From Gavia stellata (lineage: Eukaryota; Chordata; Aves; Gaviiformes; Gaviidae), in NCBI RefSeq assembly GCF_030936135.1, contig NC_082636.1:62001-126000 (forward strand): a stretch of 64,000 nucleotides of DNA, written 5' to 3'. The notes beneath the pieces are model-generated. The model saw nothing but the letters and a program-made list of their open reading frames with translations, had not been told where the DNA came from and searched no databases. The number at the start of each line of letters is the position of its first letter. Position 1 is the stretch's first letter. Positions 1 to 12,139 of the stretch are shown one piece after another. The position numbers and the translations under genes are program-made.

Positions 1-400
1 AGCTGTGGGGAACCCGGAACTTGCATGAACTCATCCACGTTTGGTGGCCCATCCCGCATTTTATGGGTTGGGTTGGAGATAACGGTGGAGGACGTCAATC
101 CTGGAATGGCCCTGTCCCTGTGCCAGGGCCCACCCCAGGTTCCGTGGCTCAAGCGTGGGGTATTTGTGGGGAACCCAGACCTCACATGAACCATCCACGT
201 GCCGTGGTCATTCCCTGGTTTAATGGCTTGGGTTGGAGATAACGGAGGAACGCAAAGCTTGCCTGGACTTGTCCACGTGCCAGAATCCGACCCCAGATCC
301 GTGGCACAAGCGTGAGGTAGCTGGGGGGCGACCCAGACCTCGTGTGGACCCGTCCACGTGCCGTGGCCCTTCTCTGCCTTAACGGTTTGGCTTGAAAGAC
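1..400. repeat. Diverged 163-bp tandem repeat
   Basis: About two and a half diverged copies of a unit near 163 bp. The motif ggttggagataacgg recurs at about 68 and 231, and each copy carries an ...aacccagacct... and a ...tccacgtgccgtgg... segment. It lies in what should be the last intron of KLK-A, downstream of exon 4. No GDSGG-type final exon is visible here on the minus strand. Confidence 0.6.
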
Positions 401-524
401 CCCAAGACTTGCATGGAGCCATCTCACCCTGTGTTTGAACTCAAAGCCACCCCAAGAGCCCCCTTTTCCCAGCAGCAACCTGGGAGGTGGCTGAAGGGAC
501 GTCACACTCCCCCCCACCCCTTAC

Positions 525-3500
525 CTGGCAGGAATCGATGCCCCCCTGGGGGACGCCGGCGCAGAACATGTTGGGGGTGATGGCGTTGCCGTACGCCCTC
601 GCGCACTTGTCCTTCCCAAAGGCTCGGATGGCGGCGCACTGCAAATTTTTGGGCAGCTTTGCTGCAGAACGAGGTGGGGATGGAAAGAGAGAGAGAGACG
701 GTGAGCAGCGTCAACCTCCGAACGCTGAGGCCTGAGCAGAGCTCATTACACTTTTGGGGGGGTTCTCTGGGAGGTGGACAAGGGAGGTGGCTCCGTCAGA
801 GATGGCCACAAAGGAAACCCAACCCCAAAGGGGGAAACCCAACCCCCAAAGGGAAAACCCCCAACTTCGAAGGGAAAAAACCCAACCGCGAAGGGAAAAA
901 ACCCACCTTGAAGGGAAAAAACCCAACCCCGAAGGGAAAAACCCCAACTTTGAAGGGAAAAAACCCAACCCTGAAGGGAAAAACCCAACCCCGAAGGGAA
1001 AAAACCCAATCCTGAAGAGAAAACCCCAACTCCGAAGGGAAAAAACCCAACTCCGAAGGGAAAAAACCCAACCCTGAGGGAACAACCCAACTCCGAAGGG
1101 AAAAAACCCAACCCCGAAGGGAAAAACCCCAACTTCGAAGGGAAAAAACCCAACCCTGAAGGAACAACCCAACTCCGAAGGGAAAAAACCCAACCCCGAA
1201 GGGAAAAACCCCAACCCCGAAGGGAAAAAACCCAACCCTGAAGGGAACAAACCCAACTCCGAAGGGAAAAAACCCAACCCCAAAGGGAAAAATCCAACCC
1301 CGAAGGGAAAAATCCAACCCCAAAGAGAAAAAATCCAACCCCAAAGAGAAAAAAACCAACCCCGAAGGGAAAAAAGCCCAACTAGAAGTCGTTCTCCGTG
1401 GGGAGCTACTTGCTGGGCAGAGTTAAGGTGACATCGGGGACGCCCTTATCCCATTTTCCCAGCTGGGAAGGCCACCGGGCCTCCTTGGCAAGTCCTCCCC
1501 CCGCATCCCACCTCCTCCACCGAGGTCTCCATCCCAACCAGTACCTCCGGGGGACTTGGTTGTGCCCCAGCCAGAGACGCTGCACCTCATCCCGTCCATG
1601 GGACACTTGGTGGCTAATCGGATCTTCTTGATGTTGGTGCTGAACTGAACGGGTTTGTTCAACCTCAGGAGCATGAAGTCGTTGTCGTTCTTGCGGGGGG
1701 TTATAGGCCGGATGGACCTGGAGTTTTGAAATCGACCTCACTTCCCCCGTCCCGTCCCGTAACGTGTCCGTCCCGATTAATACCCTGAGGTCTCTGCCGG
1801 GGGAAGAAGGTCAAGAAATCAACGCTGGGCCCTCGAGGAGACGCAGAAACCCTTGGCCTCAAGGGGCGTCTGTAAAGGAGGCGATCAAGACCCGTCCACT
1901 GGAGCGTCTCCCCGGGGCAGAGTTAAGGTGATACGGCCGTGGGACCCACTTATCCCCTTTCCCTCAGGGAGGAGACCAGGAAAACACGCTAACGCCTTGA
2001 AGATTCACGAGCCAGCTCTTCTCCAAGAGCTCTTTGATGGCTCAGGTACCCTGGGGCATCTCCCATCTCCCCGGGAAACTCTTGCGTCTCTTGACATTAA
2101 CTCCGTGACTTCATCTTCCTGACTCCGGGAATCCCACCTGCAACACCTCAGCCACGTTGCCCTGAGCCTGACTTCTCACCGACTTTTCTTCCGCCCTTTT
2201 TCATGAATTCCCCTCCAAATGTCCAACTTCTTCTCACGGGACCTTGAGGAAAAGCTGGAGAAACCTGGCTGGGGAGGGGGAACCTGCTCCACTTAGAGTC
2301 GTGCTGGAAAAAGGGGGTGAGGGACCTCAAAGTGGGGGGACGTTGGCTCCCGTAGGGATTCTTAGGCGGAAGTCGTCACCCCGCGAAGGCCACACCAGCT
2401 CCTCCAGTCTCCGTGGGGAGGACGGCCGTAGCTTCATTGCCCTCTAGAGGTACCAGCACCTCGGCACCAACATCTGGAGCTACCCCTGCCTAGAACGTCA
2501 ACATCTGGAGCTACCCCTGCCTAGAACGTCAACATCTGGAGCTACTGGCCGTGGGACACCAGACTCCGGAGGTAATGTCTGGGATACAAATATCTGGACG
2601 GACCGACCTCTGGCTACCTCTGGAGGTACCCACCTCTGGAGCTACCAATCTCAGGAGGTACCAACCTCAACTTCCGGACCCCAAAATCGGAAGGTGTTGA
2701 CATCTGGAGGCAACAAACCCTGGAGATGCCAACATCTGGGGCGTCTCCCTCTGGATCCCGCCATTTGGCGGCATCAGCCTCTGGAAACGCCAACGTCTGG
2801 GGCGCCCGGAGGACCCACCTCTCACCCTTGGTCGTTGGGGAAGGAGATCATTGGCCCGTAGGAAGCCATGGGGCACACGAGCACGGCTCCGGCTTACCTG
2901 ATTGGCTGCCTGCAGTGGGCGGCCGTCAGGACCCATTGGGCATCTATCAAGCTTCCCCCGCACAGGATTTGACCCCTTTTGATGAGAGCAACTTGGAAAG
3001 GTCGCTGGTTGATGGAGCAGGGTTTCCCCCCGATGATACGGGATTCGTCCTCCTCCGGCACTGTAACACAGAGCACCAAAAGGCGCCGTCAGCGCGTCGC
3101 GTGGCTGTCGCCAGGCGCCGAGTCTTCCGAAGCAACCCGTCGGTTTGGGTGGGAAAGAAGGCGAACCGATGCGAAAAAGAGTCTTTAAAAAGGGGAAATG
3201 AAAGAGAAAAGGGAAAGGCCTCTTGTTTTTCGGTCTTAAGCTCCCATCAGAACACCCCAAATCGTCTTAAAAACCTAAAAATAATATTTTGGATTCACCG
3301 AGTCAACCCACTGGCGTCCCACCGGGCTTTTTTTTTGGTTGTTTTTGGATGAAAAAGAGACGATTTTGGAACCAGTTGAAGTCCAACCGTTCGTAGCCAA
3401 GACTGAACCGATTCTTGAAGGTCTCTTTTCTTCCGGCACCATTTGAAGGAGCCCCCGCCTCCGTCCCTGACCACCCATCCCAGGTAGAGGACTGGGGTGG

Positions 3501-6500
3501 GACGTCCTGAAAGGAAACCCCCCGGCTCCGGCACTGGGACCGGTCTGTCATGCCGGCTTGTGCCGATGAGCTGTCCTGGCAATCACCGCTCATCAGGAAG
3601 TCACCAGGGGCCACTTATCTCCGCCGGTTTCGCCATGTGCCTCTGGGAGGGGCATCCGTTCCACCTCTAAGATTCCTCCCAGCCCAAGATTGGACTCCGA
3701 AAGGGAGATGACGCACCCCTAAAAGAGCTGATTTCTTCGGTCTCGCTTGGTGAGAAATCCTGTAGGACCAGCTGGAAAAGCCTCCTACCTCCCGGATGCC
3801 TCATGCACCCGGGACTCCCAGTTAGGGCCGGGGTAGGAGACGGTCGCATCGACACAAGCAGGAGAAGCCCTGACACGGGGAGAAATGATAAGAGGAGCTC
3901 ACTCAGGAATGTGAGGCCTTACGTCGCTCCGGAGCCGAGATGTCTCGGTCCCGCCGGGTTGATTGAGAAGAGAGAAGGCCATCAGCTGGGTTTGGGGGGG
4001 GTTTCCTTCGGTCATATCATAGCAAAAAGGGTCTCACCACTTGAATTCCCCCACTTCTGATGTGGATCTCCCAATATTCAGGTTTCTGGAGGCATCTCCC
4101 TTGGATTTAGGTGGCAGCAGAAACATCTCCCTTGGCTTTAGGTGGCCACAGAAGCATCTCCCTTGGCTTTACGCAGCTGCAGAAGCATCTCCCTTGGCTT
4201 TAGGTGGCCACAGAAGCGTCTCCCTTGGCTTTAGGTGGCCACAGAAGCATCTCCCTTGGCTTTACGCAGCTGCAGAAAACATCTCCCTTGGCTTTAGGTG
4301 GCCGCAGAAACATCTCCCTTGGCTTTTCGCAGCTGCAGAAGCATCTCCCTTGGTTTTGGTGGCGGCAGAAGCATCTCCCTTGGCTTTAGGTGGCTGCAGA
4401 AACATCTCCCTTGGCTTTAGGTGGCCACAGAAGCGTCTCCCTTGTCTTTAGATGGCCACAGAAACATCTCCTTGGCTTCAGGTGGCTGCAGAAACATCTC
4501 CCTTGGCTTTGGTGGCAGCAGAAACATCTCCCTTGGCTTCATGCGGGCCGCAGAAACATCTCCCTTGGCTTTAGGTGGCCACAGAAGCATCTCCCTTGGC
4601 TTTACGCAGCTGCAGAAGCATCTCCCTTGGCTTTAGGTGGCCACAGAAGCATCTCCCTTGGCTTTACGCAGCTGCAGAAACATCTCCCTTGGCTTTAGGT
4701 GGCCGCAGAAACATCTCCTTGGCTTTTCGCAGCTGCAGAAGCATCTCCCTTGGTTTTGGTGGCGGCAGAAGCATCTCCCTTGGCTTTAGGTGGCTGCAGA
4801 AACATCTCCCTTGGCTTTAGGTGGCCACAGAAGCGTCTCCCTTGTCTTTAGATGGCCACAGAAACATCTCCCTTGGCTTCAGGTGGCTGCAGAAACATCT
4901 CCCTTGGCTTTGGTGGCAGCAGAAACATCTCCTTGGCTTCATGCGGCCGCAGAAACATCTCCCTTGGCTTTAGGTGGCCACAGAAGCATCTCCTTGGCTT
5001 TACGCAGCTGCAGAAGCATCTCCCTTGGCTTTAGGTGGCCACAGAAGCATCTCCCTTGGCTTTACGCAGCTGCAGAAACATCTCCCTTGGCTTTAGGTGG
5101 CCGCAGAAACATCTCCCTTGGCTTTTCGCAGCTGCAGAAGCATCTCCCTTGGCTTTAGGTGGCAGCAGAAACATCTCCCTTGGCTTTAGATGGCCACAGA
5201 AGCATCTCCCTTGGCTTTAGATGGCCACAGAAACATCTCCCTTGGCTTTAGGTGTCCACAGAAGCATCTCCCTTGGCTTCAGGTGGCTGCAGAAACATCT
5301 CCCTTGGCTTTAGGTGGCCGCAGAAACATCTCCCTTGGCTTTTCGCAGCTGCAGAAGCATCTCCCTTGGTTTTGGTGGCGCAGAAGCATCTCCCTTGGCT
5401 TTAGGTGGCCAGAGAAGCATCTCCCTTGGCTTTGGTGGCAGCAGAAACATCTCCCTTGGCTTTTTGCAGCCGCAGAAGCATCTCCCTTGGTTTTGGTGGC
5501 GGCAGAAGCATCTCCCTTGGCTTTAGATGGCCGCAGAAACATCTCCCTTGGCTTTAGATGGCCACAGAAACATCTTCCTTGGTTTTGGTGGCGGCAGAAA
5601 CATCTCCCTTGGCTTTTCGCAGCTGCAGAAGCATCTCCCTTGGTTTTGATGGCAGCAGAAGCATCTCCCTTGGCTTCAGGTGCTGCAGAAACATCTCCCT
5701 TGGCTTTACGCAGCCGCAGAAACATCTCCCTTGGCTTTAGGTGGCAGCAAAAACATCTCCCTTGGCTTTAGGTGGCCCCAGAAATATCTCCCTTGGTTTT
5801 TCGCAGCTGCAGAAGCATCTCCCTTGGTTTTGGTGGTGGCAGAAGCATCTCCCTTGGCTTTAGGCAGCCACAGAAGCATCTCCCTTGGCTTTAGGTGGCG
5901 GCAGCAGATGTGTGTCCACCACCGTTGCCCAACGTCGATGGGCCTTGGAGAGAGGAAGGGACCATCCTGAGAGGCAATCCCACCCCATCCAACGTCAGGC
6001 GTCTACAAGATGAGGTGCCCCTCCCCTTGTCAGGATAGTTACGACGGTCGAGGTTTGCGGGGCCACCGTCCTGAGGCCACGACCATCTTCAAGCCATGAC
6101 CGTCTTGAGGCCACAACCGTCTTGAGGCCACGACCGTCTTGAGGCCATGACCATCTTGAGGCCACGACCATCTTGAGGCCACGACCATCTTCAAGCCATG
6201 ACCATCTTGAGGCCACGACCATCTTGAGGCCACGACCGTCTTCAAGCCATGACCATCTTGAGGCCACGACCGTCTTGAGGCCATGACCGTCTTCAGGCCA
6301 CGACCGTCTTGAGGCCACGACCACGCAGAGCTCCACTCAGGTGGCCACAGAGCGGGAGTCCGAAGCCTTGCGACGTGCTCCACGTGTCCCTTCCCGGCCT
6401 CCAGCTCCAGCTCTACGCGGGCAAAACCTTTGGGGGAAGCTGAAGGTGGCACCTCTGCCGAGGCCACTGGAGAAGACCCCTGATGCTGAGTTGTGTCCAA

Positions 6501-8108
6501 GCGGGAGGTGGCAAGATTTTGAAAAAACAACAACAAAAAAGGATAATCAGCACAAAAATGTTGTGGTTTTTTTTTTTTTTCCCAAGAAAAAGACCTCCCT
6601 CCCACCCCAAAAATATGCCGTAAGACTTCCAAATGGGATCTAGCAAGTCCTTGTTCTCCGCGGTGTCCTCACGGGTGTTGAAGTTGTCCCCACCCCACGC
6701 CGTGGTCCGGGCCACCCCACACGTGGGATTTTTTGGGGTCTTTTTTTGGCTATTTTGGGGGAGAAGTCACGACTCCGAGCGTTGACCACCTTGGCGAAGA
6801 GCCGTATGGATGGTAGAGCGCGCCAGGTGGTTCCGGTCCCCGGCATCCGCGATTGCCTTCCACCAAAGGTTGGGACATCGGAATTTACCAGTGGGACTGG
6901 TTTGTGCTGGTGGGGATTACAGCCTGTGATGGGTGGCAATGGGAGACGCCCGAGTTTCAAGCCGCCTGGAATTCGCTCCTATCCGGTCCCGGCTGCCAAA
7001 GTCAGAGGGTGGGAACCATCCTCCCGTAAATGCTCATCGGGGAAATATCCCTGGTCATCCCGAGGGCCGTCCTTGAGCCTTCGGAGACCAACCAGAGGGG
7101 TTTAGATTCCACCGAGCTCCTTGAAGGCATCTCGGCAGCTTCCCTGAGCTGCCACGGTGGAGGGGGGGATCCATCAACCACGGGTCAATCGATGGAGATG
7201 TGAACAATGCGAGATGGTGGATCCTGCCCTGGAATTCCGGAGGCAACCAGAGAGCTCCGAGCACGGTGCCTCCATCCCAAATGATAAACCTGCTCCCAAG
7301 AAACCCGTTTTTGGTCAGTCACGGGGCAAATTATCCGGCCGTTGGGTCTGGACGTGACCTTCTTCCTTCTCCGCAGGACCTGGGCATTCCGGAGTCAGCT
7401 CTGGGGCTGCAGATTTGGGTTAAGAGGCACCGGGATCAGGTCAGATCCTGAGGTCTTCGCATTCCACAGTCAGAAATCACCGGATTCCGCTTTCCGCCCT
7501 AACCGAGCCCCATCCCTTGGGGCTCTCCTTTGGCAGAGCGTCATTTTGGAGGCCGGAAGAAAGGAAGGGGATGTTCCCATCGGGATTAAGTCTCTCCTTT
7601 CTTTCCCTCACCCCGGCTGACTCTTTTTATCTCCTTCTTTTCGCAGCTGTAACGGAAATCCCCGTACGAACTTCCGGAGGAGGGAAAGCAGTTATCCCGG
7701 AGATCCCAGCGCCTCCAATGGGATGTGGGAATTTTTCCTCCGTGTCTCTTTTGGGACCATTTCTCAAGTTTTATCTCAGCTCGAAACCAAAACAGGTTTC
7801 GAAACTCCAGGGCCTTGCTCAAACCTTCCCGTCAGCAAGAATCCCACGAGCCAAGGGAAGGCATCTCCTCATCCCATCCCAACCTGTCCCATCCCACCGG
7901 ACACATTCCCCTACGAGGTGGCTGTGAAACACCCGTGGGTGTCTCCGTCCCCCCCCCACCTCCTCGGCCACTGGTTTGACTTACGCTCATCGCCTTCGTT
8001 GCCCGTCTCCTGAGCTCGCGCCGGCGGCGGCGGGACGGTCAGCAACAGTCCGGTTGCGAGGATGAAGATGGGGATGAAGCCAAAGACCCCGTGTCCGTCA
8101 CGAGCCAT
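525..8108 (-). CDS. Kallikrein-type trypsin-like serine protease KLK-A, 3' end missing
   Basis: This is a secreted S1 serine protease zymogen cut off by the left edge. Coding exons are 8108-7985, 3060-2898, 1793-1545 and 661-525, with GT-AG borders and phases 1, 2, 1, 0 as in kallikreins. Exon 1 encodes a signal peptide ([20 protein letters not shown]...) and an acidic propeptide. Exon 2 has the activation site ESR^IIGG and TAAHC with His57. Exon 3 has NDNDFMLL with Asp102 and CSVSGWG. Exon 4 ends GGIDSCQ, placing Asp189 in the S1 pocket and predicting cleavage after Arg/Lys. The exon with Ser195 is not in the window. A 5' non-coding exon is likely, because a splice acceptor (ctctgccccag) sits two bases before the ATG. 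An in-frame upstream ATG at 8183 falls in that intron and was not used. Exon 3 is broken by one extra base in a G6 run at 1695-1700. The orthologue within the KLK/trypsin group is not determined. Confidence 0.9.
815..1380. repeat. 21-bp minisatellite in KLK-A intron 3
   Basis: About 26 copies of a 20-21 bp unit of the form ccgaagggaaaaaacccaac. It fills most of the 883-bp intron between exons 3 and 4, and exon sequence is not affected. Confidence 0.9.
1695..1700 (-). other. One-base frameshift in KLK-A exon 3
   Basis: Upstream of this homopolymer the exon reads ...LQVHPAYNP; downstream the conserved [14 protein letters not shown] is in the next frame. Six C on the coding strand separate them. 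Removing one base restores the frame and an exon of 248 nt with the expected phase-1 end. It is either a homopolymer error or a real inactivating insertion. Confidence 0.85.
2420..2790. repeat. Imperfect short repeats in KLK-A intron 2
   Basis: Degenerate copies of tctggaggtacc and acatctggagctac recur every 20-35 bases, including a 31-bp direct repeat at about 2489-2550. The rest of this 1.1-kb intron (1794-2420) is unique sequence with nothing recognised. Confidence 0.6.
3061..4084. other. Unique part of KLK-A intron 1
   Basis: Single-copy-looking intronic sequence between exon 2 and the 31-bp satellite. I see no exon, RNA gene or interspersed element that I can name. Confidence 0.5.
4085..5905. 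repeat. 31-bp satellite array in KLK-A intron 1
   Basis: Nearly 60 tandem copies of a 31-bp unit built on agcatctcccttggcttta followed by ggtggccacag. Because 31 is not a multiple of 3, three units make a 93-bp period, which gives long spurious ORFs with 31-residue repeats on both strands. A variant containing acgcagctgcag recurs through the array. Confidence 0.93.
6060..6325. repeat. 17-bp minisatellite in KLK-A intron 1
   Basis: About 15 copies of cttgaggccacgaccgt and close variants, exactly 17 bp apart over most of the array. Confidence 0.9.
6326..7984. other. Unique part of KLK-A intron 1
   Basis: Intronic sequence up to the exon 1 donor (GAGC|gtaagt at 7985/7984). It holds a poly-T run near 6566-6579. 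No coding exon, RNA gene or recognisable transposon was seen. Confidence 0.5.
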
Positions 8109-8624
8109 TCCTGGGGCAGAGAAACCAAACTGGATCAGCTCTGGGGTTGCGGGAGAGAGCGGCCGGTGGCACGTGGGGGCCACGGGGAAGATCCTCAGCG
8201 GTGGCCTTCTGTCTCCGGCGTGGTACGGAGGGTGACACGAGCGAGACGGTGGTGGTGGCTTGGTTCACCTTCACCCTTCCAGACCTTGGCGTGGTCTCCG
8301 TCCTTCTCCACCCTGTTTCGGTTGGGTTCGGCTCACCCGTGGCACCAAACCCACCTGTAAGAGCTCAGGAAGGACCACTTCCCTCCGGATCTCCGTGAAA
8401 CCGGGAGATCCGAGCTAAACTGGGAGACGGAGGGTGTTTCCCACCGAACCCATCCCAAAACGGAGCCACCACGCGAGCTGAGCGCGTGCGGCGTGGACGG
8501 ATCCGAGCCGTGGGAAACAAGAGATGGGGGAAGTCCCCCGCCGGGACTCCCGGTTCCCACACCGCCCCGTGGCAGCCGTCCCTCGGAGGGACATCCGTGA
8601 TCCTGGCCACGGGGCTGGACTCAC

Positions 8625-8697
8625 CTGCTGGAGGAGAAGGACGGGGCCGGCTCCGCGCGTCGGGAAGCCGAGAGCCGGTGGTTTGGGCATATTTATA
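8625..8697 (-). promoter_or_regulatory. KLK-A TATA box and 5' non-coding exon
   Basis: On the minus strand TATAAATA lies at 8697-8690. A donor CAGCAG|GTGAGT follows at 8625/8624 and matches the acceptor just before the ATG (8112-8111). The first exon is therefore predicted at about 8662-8625, entirely 5' UTR, with an intron of about 510 bp. The start of transcription is inferred from TATA spacing. Confidence 0.65.
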
Positions 8698-8699
8698 CC

Positions 8700-9135
8700 C
8701 GGGGTGAAAAGTAGGCCGTGTCACCGACGGGGTGAGTCAAGAGGAGTCGGGCGACGGTGCCGCGCGGCAACGGGGCGAGCGTGGCCCGTGGGTGTCTCCC
8801 CGGTCCCGGTGGGTGATTACGGCTTTGATGTCCCAGAGGAAACGCCGCCGGGCTCCTCGGCAAAGGGGAAACGCCCGCTCCTCCCGGCCTCAGAGCCGCC
8901 CTGGACACGGGAATGAGGAGGCTCAAAACCAGCCCGCCCGGGCGGAGCGGCTGCCACGCCCCACCCTGCGCCCCCTGGCGGGGTGGGGGTGGGGGGGGTG
9001 GGGAAGGGGGGGGTTCCCATCCCCCGCAGGGTGGGGTGGGGGGTGGGGGTGGGGGTGCTGACCCAGCCCCTGGGGGGTGTGAAATGTTAACGGCGTCCGG
9101 CCGCTGCCCGCCCACCCGGCCGGCTGTCCACTCGC
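8700..9135. other. GC- and CpG-rich upstream flank of KLK-A
   Basis: Sequence upstream of the KLK-A TATA box with many CpG and G runs. The segment about 8975-9060 has repeated runs of four to eight G and is a good G-quadruplex candidate on the plus strand. No gene was seen. Confidence 0.5.
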
Positions 9136-9139
9136 CTGC

Positions 9140-9990
9140 TTAGCTGTTCGTCTGTCTGTCTGTCTGTCTGCTCATCCGGCTGCCTACTTGCCTGTCCATC
9201 TGTCTATCCGTTCATCCGTCTGTCTGTCTTTCTGCTGATCCAGCTGCCTACTTGCCTGTCCATCTGTCTATCCGTTCATCCGTCTGTCTGTCTGTCTGCT
9301 CATCCGGCTGCCTACTTGCCTGTCCATCTGTCTATCCGTTCATCTGTCTGTCTGTCTGCCGATCCAGCTGCCTACTTGTCTGTCCATCTGTCTATCCACT
9401 CATCCATCCATCTGTCCGTCTGTCTGTCTGCTGATCCAGCTGCCTACTTGTCTGTCCATCCATCTATCTGCTCATCCGTCCGTCTGTCTGTCTGTCTGCC
9501 CATCCAGCTGCCTACTTGTCTGTCCATCTGTCTATCCGCTCATCCATCCATCCATCCGTCTGTCTGTCTGCCCATCCAGCTGCCTACTTGTCTGTCCATC
9601 CATCTATCTGCTCATCCGTCCGTCTGTCTGTCTGCCGACCCAGCTGCGTACTTGTCTGTCCATCTGTCTATCCGCTCATCCATCCATCCATCCGTCTGTC
9701 TGTCTGCCCATCCAGCTGCCTACTTGTCTGTCCATCCATCTATCTGCTCATCCGTCCGTCTGTCTGTCTGCTGACCCAGCTGCCTACTTGTCTGTCCAGC
9801 CATCCGTCCATCCATCCACCTAGCTGTCTGTCTGTCTGTCCCAGCAACTGTAAGTCTGTCCGGATATCTGTCCATCCACCTGTCTGTCTGTCCTCCCACT
9901 TGCCTGTCCATCCATCCACCTCCATCTCCACCTGACTCTAAGTCTGCCTGTCTGTCTGTCCAGCCAGCCGTCTACCTGTCCATCTGTCCG
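9140..9990. repeat. 64-80 bp minisatellite rich in CTGT and CATC
   Basis: Copies share the anchor tgcctacttg (for example 9181, 9245, 9309) separated by variable runs of tctg and catcc. The basic period is about 64 bp. Confidence 0.85.
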
Positions 9991-10019
9991 TCCATCTGTA
10001 GAGCCGTCTCACTGTCTGG

Positions 10020-10900
10020 CTTTCCGGTGAGCTGGATGGCCGGCTGTCCATCTGTCCTCCTATCTAGCTGTCCGTCCATCCATCTATCCCTCCATTCCTT
10101 CATCCATCCCTCCATCTCTCTCTCCATCCCTCCGTCCATCCCGCTGTCCATCCCTCCATCCCTCCGTCTGTCCATCTGTCCATCCCTCCCTCTACCTCTC
10201 CATCCCTCTGTCCATCCATCTTTCCATCCCTCTGTCCATCCATCTTTCCATCCCTCCGTCCATCCGTCCATCCATCCCTCCATCCCTCCGTCTGTCCATC
10301 CCTCCGTCCGTCCATTTATCTCTCCATCCCTCCATCCATCCCTCCGTCCATCTAGCTGTCCATCTGTCCATCCATCTCTCCATCCCTCCGTCCATCCGTC
10401 CATCTGTCCATCCATCTGTCCGTCCCTCCATCTATCTCTCCATGCCTCCATCCCTCCGTCCATCCCTCCATCCATCCCTCTGTCCATCTGCCCATCTGTC
10501 CGTCCCTCCGTCCATCCCTCCATCTATCCCTCCATCCGTCCATCCATCCCTCCATCCCTCCGTCTGTCCATCCATCCCTCCATCCCTCCGTCTGTCCATC
10601 CCTCCATCCATCTCTCCATCCTTCCATCCCTCCATCCATCCCTCTGTCCATCTAGCTGTCCATCTGTCCATCCCTCTGCCCATCTAGTTGTCCATCTGTC
10701 CATCTGTCCACCCATCTCTCCATCCCTCTGTCCATCCGTCCATCCATCTGTCCGTCCCTCCATCTATCTCTCCATCCCTCCGTCCATCCCTCCATCCATC
10801 CCTCTGTCCATCTGTCCATCCCTCCGTCCATCCCTCCATCTATCTCTCCATCCATCCCTCCGTCTGTCCATCCCTCCGTCCGTCCATCCATCTCCTCCCT
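10020..10900. repeat. Degenerate TCCA/TCCG/TCTG tetranucleotide array
   Basis: Almost wholly composed of tccatccatccctccgtcc-like words. It is open in several frames on both strands because of low complexity, with no domain or codon structure. Confidence 0.9.
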
Positions 10901-12135
10901 CCCTCCGCCCTCGCCCCACGCACACATCAAGCCCGCCAGAAGCCGGGCAGACGACCCGTTACCCGCCCGCCTCCGCACACGCTTCCCCCCCGCCGCACAC
11001 GCGTGTGCGAGGACGGGGCGGAGGGGCGGGAACGGCCTTGGCGGATGCAACGGGAGCGCGCGGGGACGCCACCTCCCGGAAGGGACCTTCACGGCTCCGG
11101 GATGGGGGACACGGCCCCGTCACCGGACCGGAGGACCCCGAGGAACCTACGTGCCACCATCCTTCGGCACTCGGCCCCCGGTTGCACGTCCCCGATGAGT
11201 AACGCCGCGGATGTGGGTGAGCGCTGGGCGAGGCCGCGGCCCGTTGCCAACCCCGCGAGTCACTTCTGGTGAGTCAAGGGGACACCGGGGATGGGGGTGT
11301 CACTTGTGTCCCCCCCCCTGCCACCTGAACGCTGTCCCCAACCCCGGAGGGGTGTCACGGCCCCTTCCTCCCTCCCCCATCCCCAACGGCGTGGGGGTCT
11401 GGAGGGTCCCCAAGGTGGGAGGTGACCACCCCGTGCCCAGAGAGGGTGATCCGGGTGCAATCAGTGTCACCCACCGTCCCCAGGGCCACCAGGGCCATCT
11501 CCGCCCGGGGCGGTGACAGCAGTTGAGGACCCCGGCGTCTCCCGGCCCTTCCTGGGGCGGGTTTTGGGTGCGTGCCGGGACGTGAGCCAAGCGCCGGGCG
11601 GACGGGACGGGTGGCCCGAAATTCTTGCTGAGCTCAGCAGCGGTCACCAGCGCCCCCACCCCCCGACTCCGCCGCCGCCGGTGGCACCTCTTTCCGGGAG
11701 GTTCAAGTCATCTTCACCGATGGTTCTCGTGCTCGATCTCCGGCACGTCCTGCAAACGAGAAGGTCCCGAAAGGATTTTTAGGGCATGGAGGGACCCTCT
11801 AAAGCCACCCCAGACTGGGCGACCCCGGCGGTGGTGGGACCAGAGCTGCAACGTGGGTTGAGGAGCTCCGGGGATGGTGTGAAGGAACCTCTGGGCCTCT
11901 TCAACGGCCCCTTCGGTAGGGCCGGGAGAGGAGAGGAAGCTGGGAGCAGCTCAAGGCAATTAACAACCTGACGAGCAATTAAGGGTGGAGAAGCCCAGGA
12001 GCTGAGGCCTGACAAAAGGAAAGGTCGGGGTTGGGATGAATCAGGGTTTGGAGATGCTGATCTCGCTCTCTGCTGGTGGCAAGAGGAAGCCCGGGGCTGG
12101 GTTTGGTCCTAAACCCGGTGGTGAAACTCCTGGAA
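10901..12135. other. Spacer without a recognised gene
   Basis: GC-rich unique sequence with short ORFs only. None matched a family I recognise, and none has a convincing exon structure. An AT-rich patch with two aattaa motifs lies at about 11957-11983. Confidence 0.45.
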
Positions 12136-12139
12136 TTGC

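Noticed and set aside
1-524. Search for the KLK-A final exon (GDSGGP motif)
   Set aside because: No complement of the motif or a suitable acceptor is present; the exon must lie left of the window.
4041-5970. [15 protein letters not shown]-type repeat ORFs
   Set aside because: Artefact of the 31-bp satellite in KLK-A intron 1.
11195-11272. Short plus-strand [23 protein letters not shown]... running into a GTGAGT donor
   Set aside because: Too short, in CpG-rich sequence, with no partner exon or recognisable homology.
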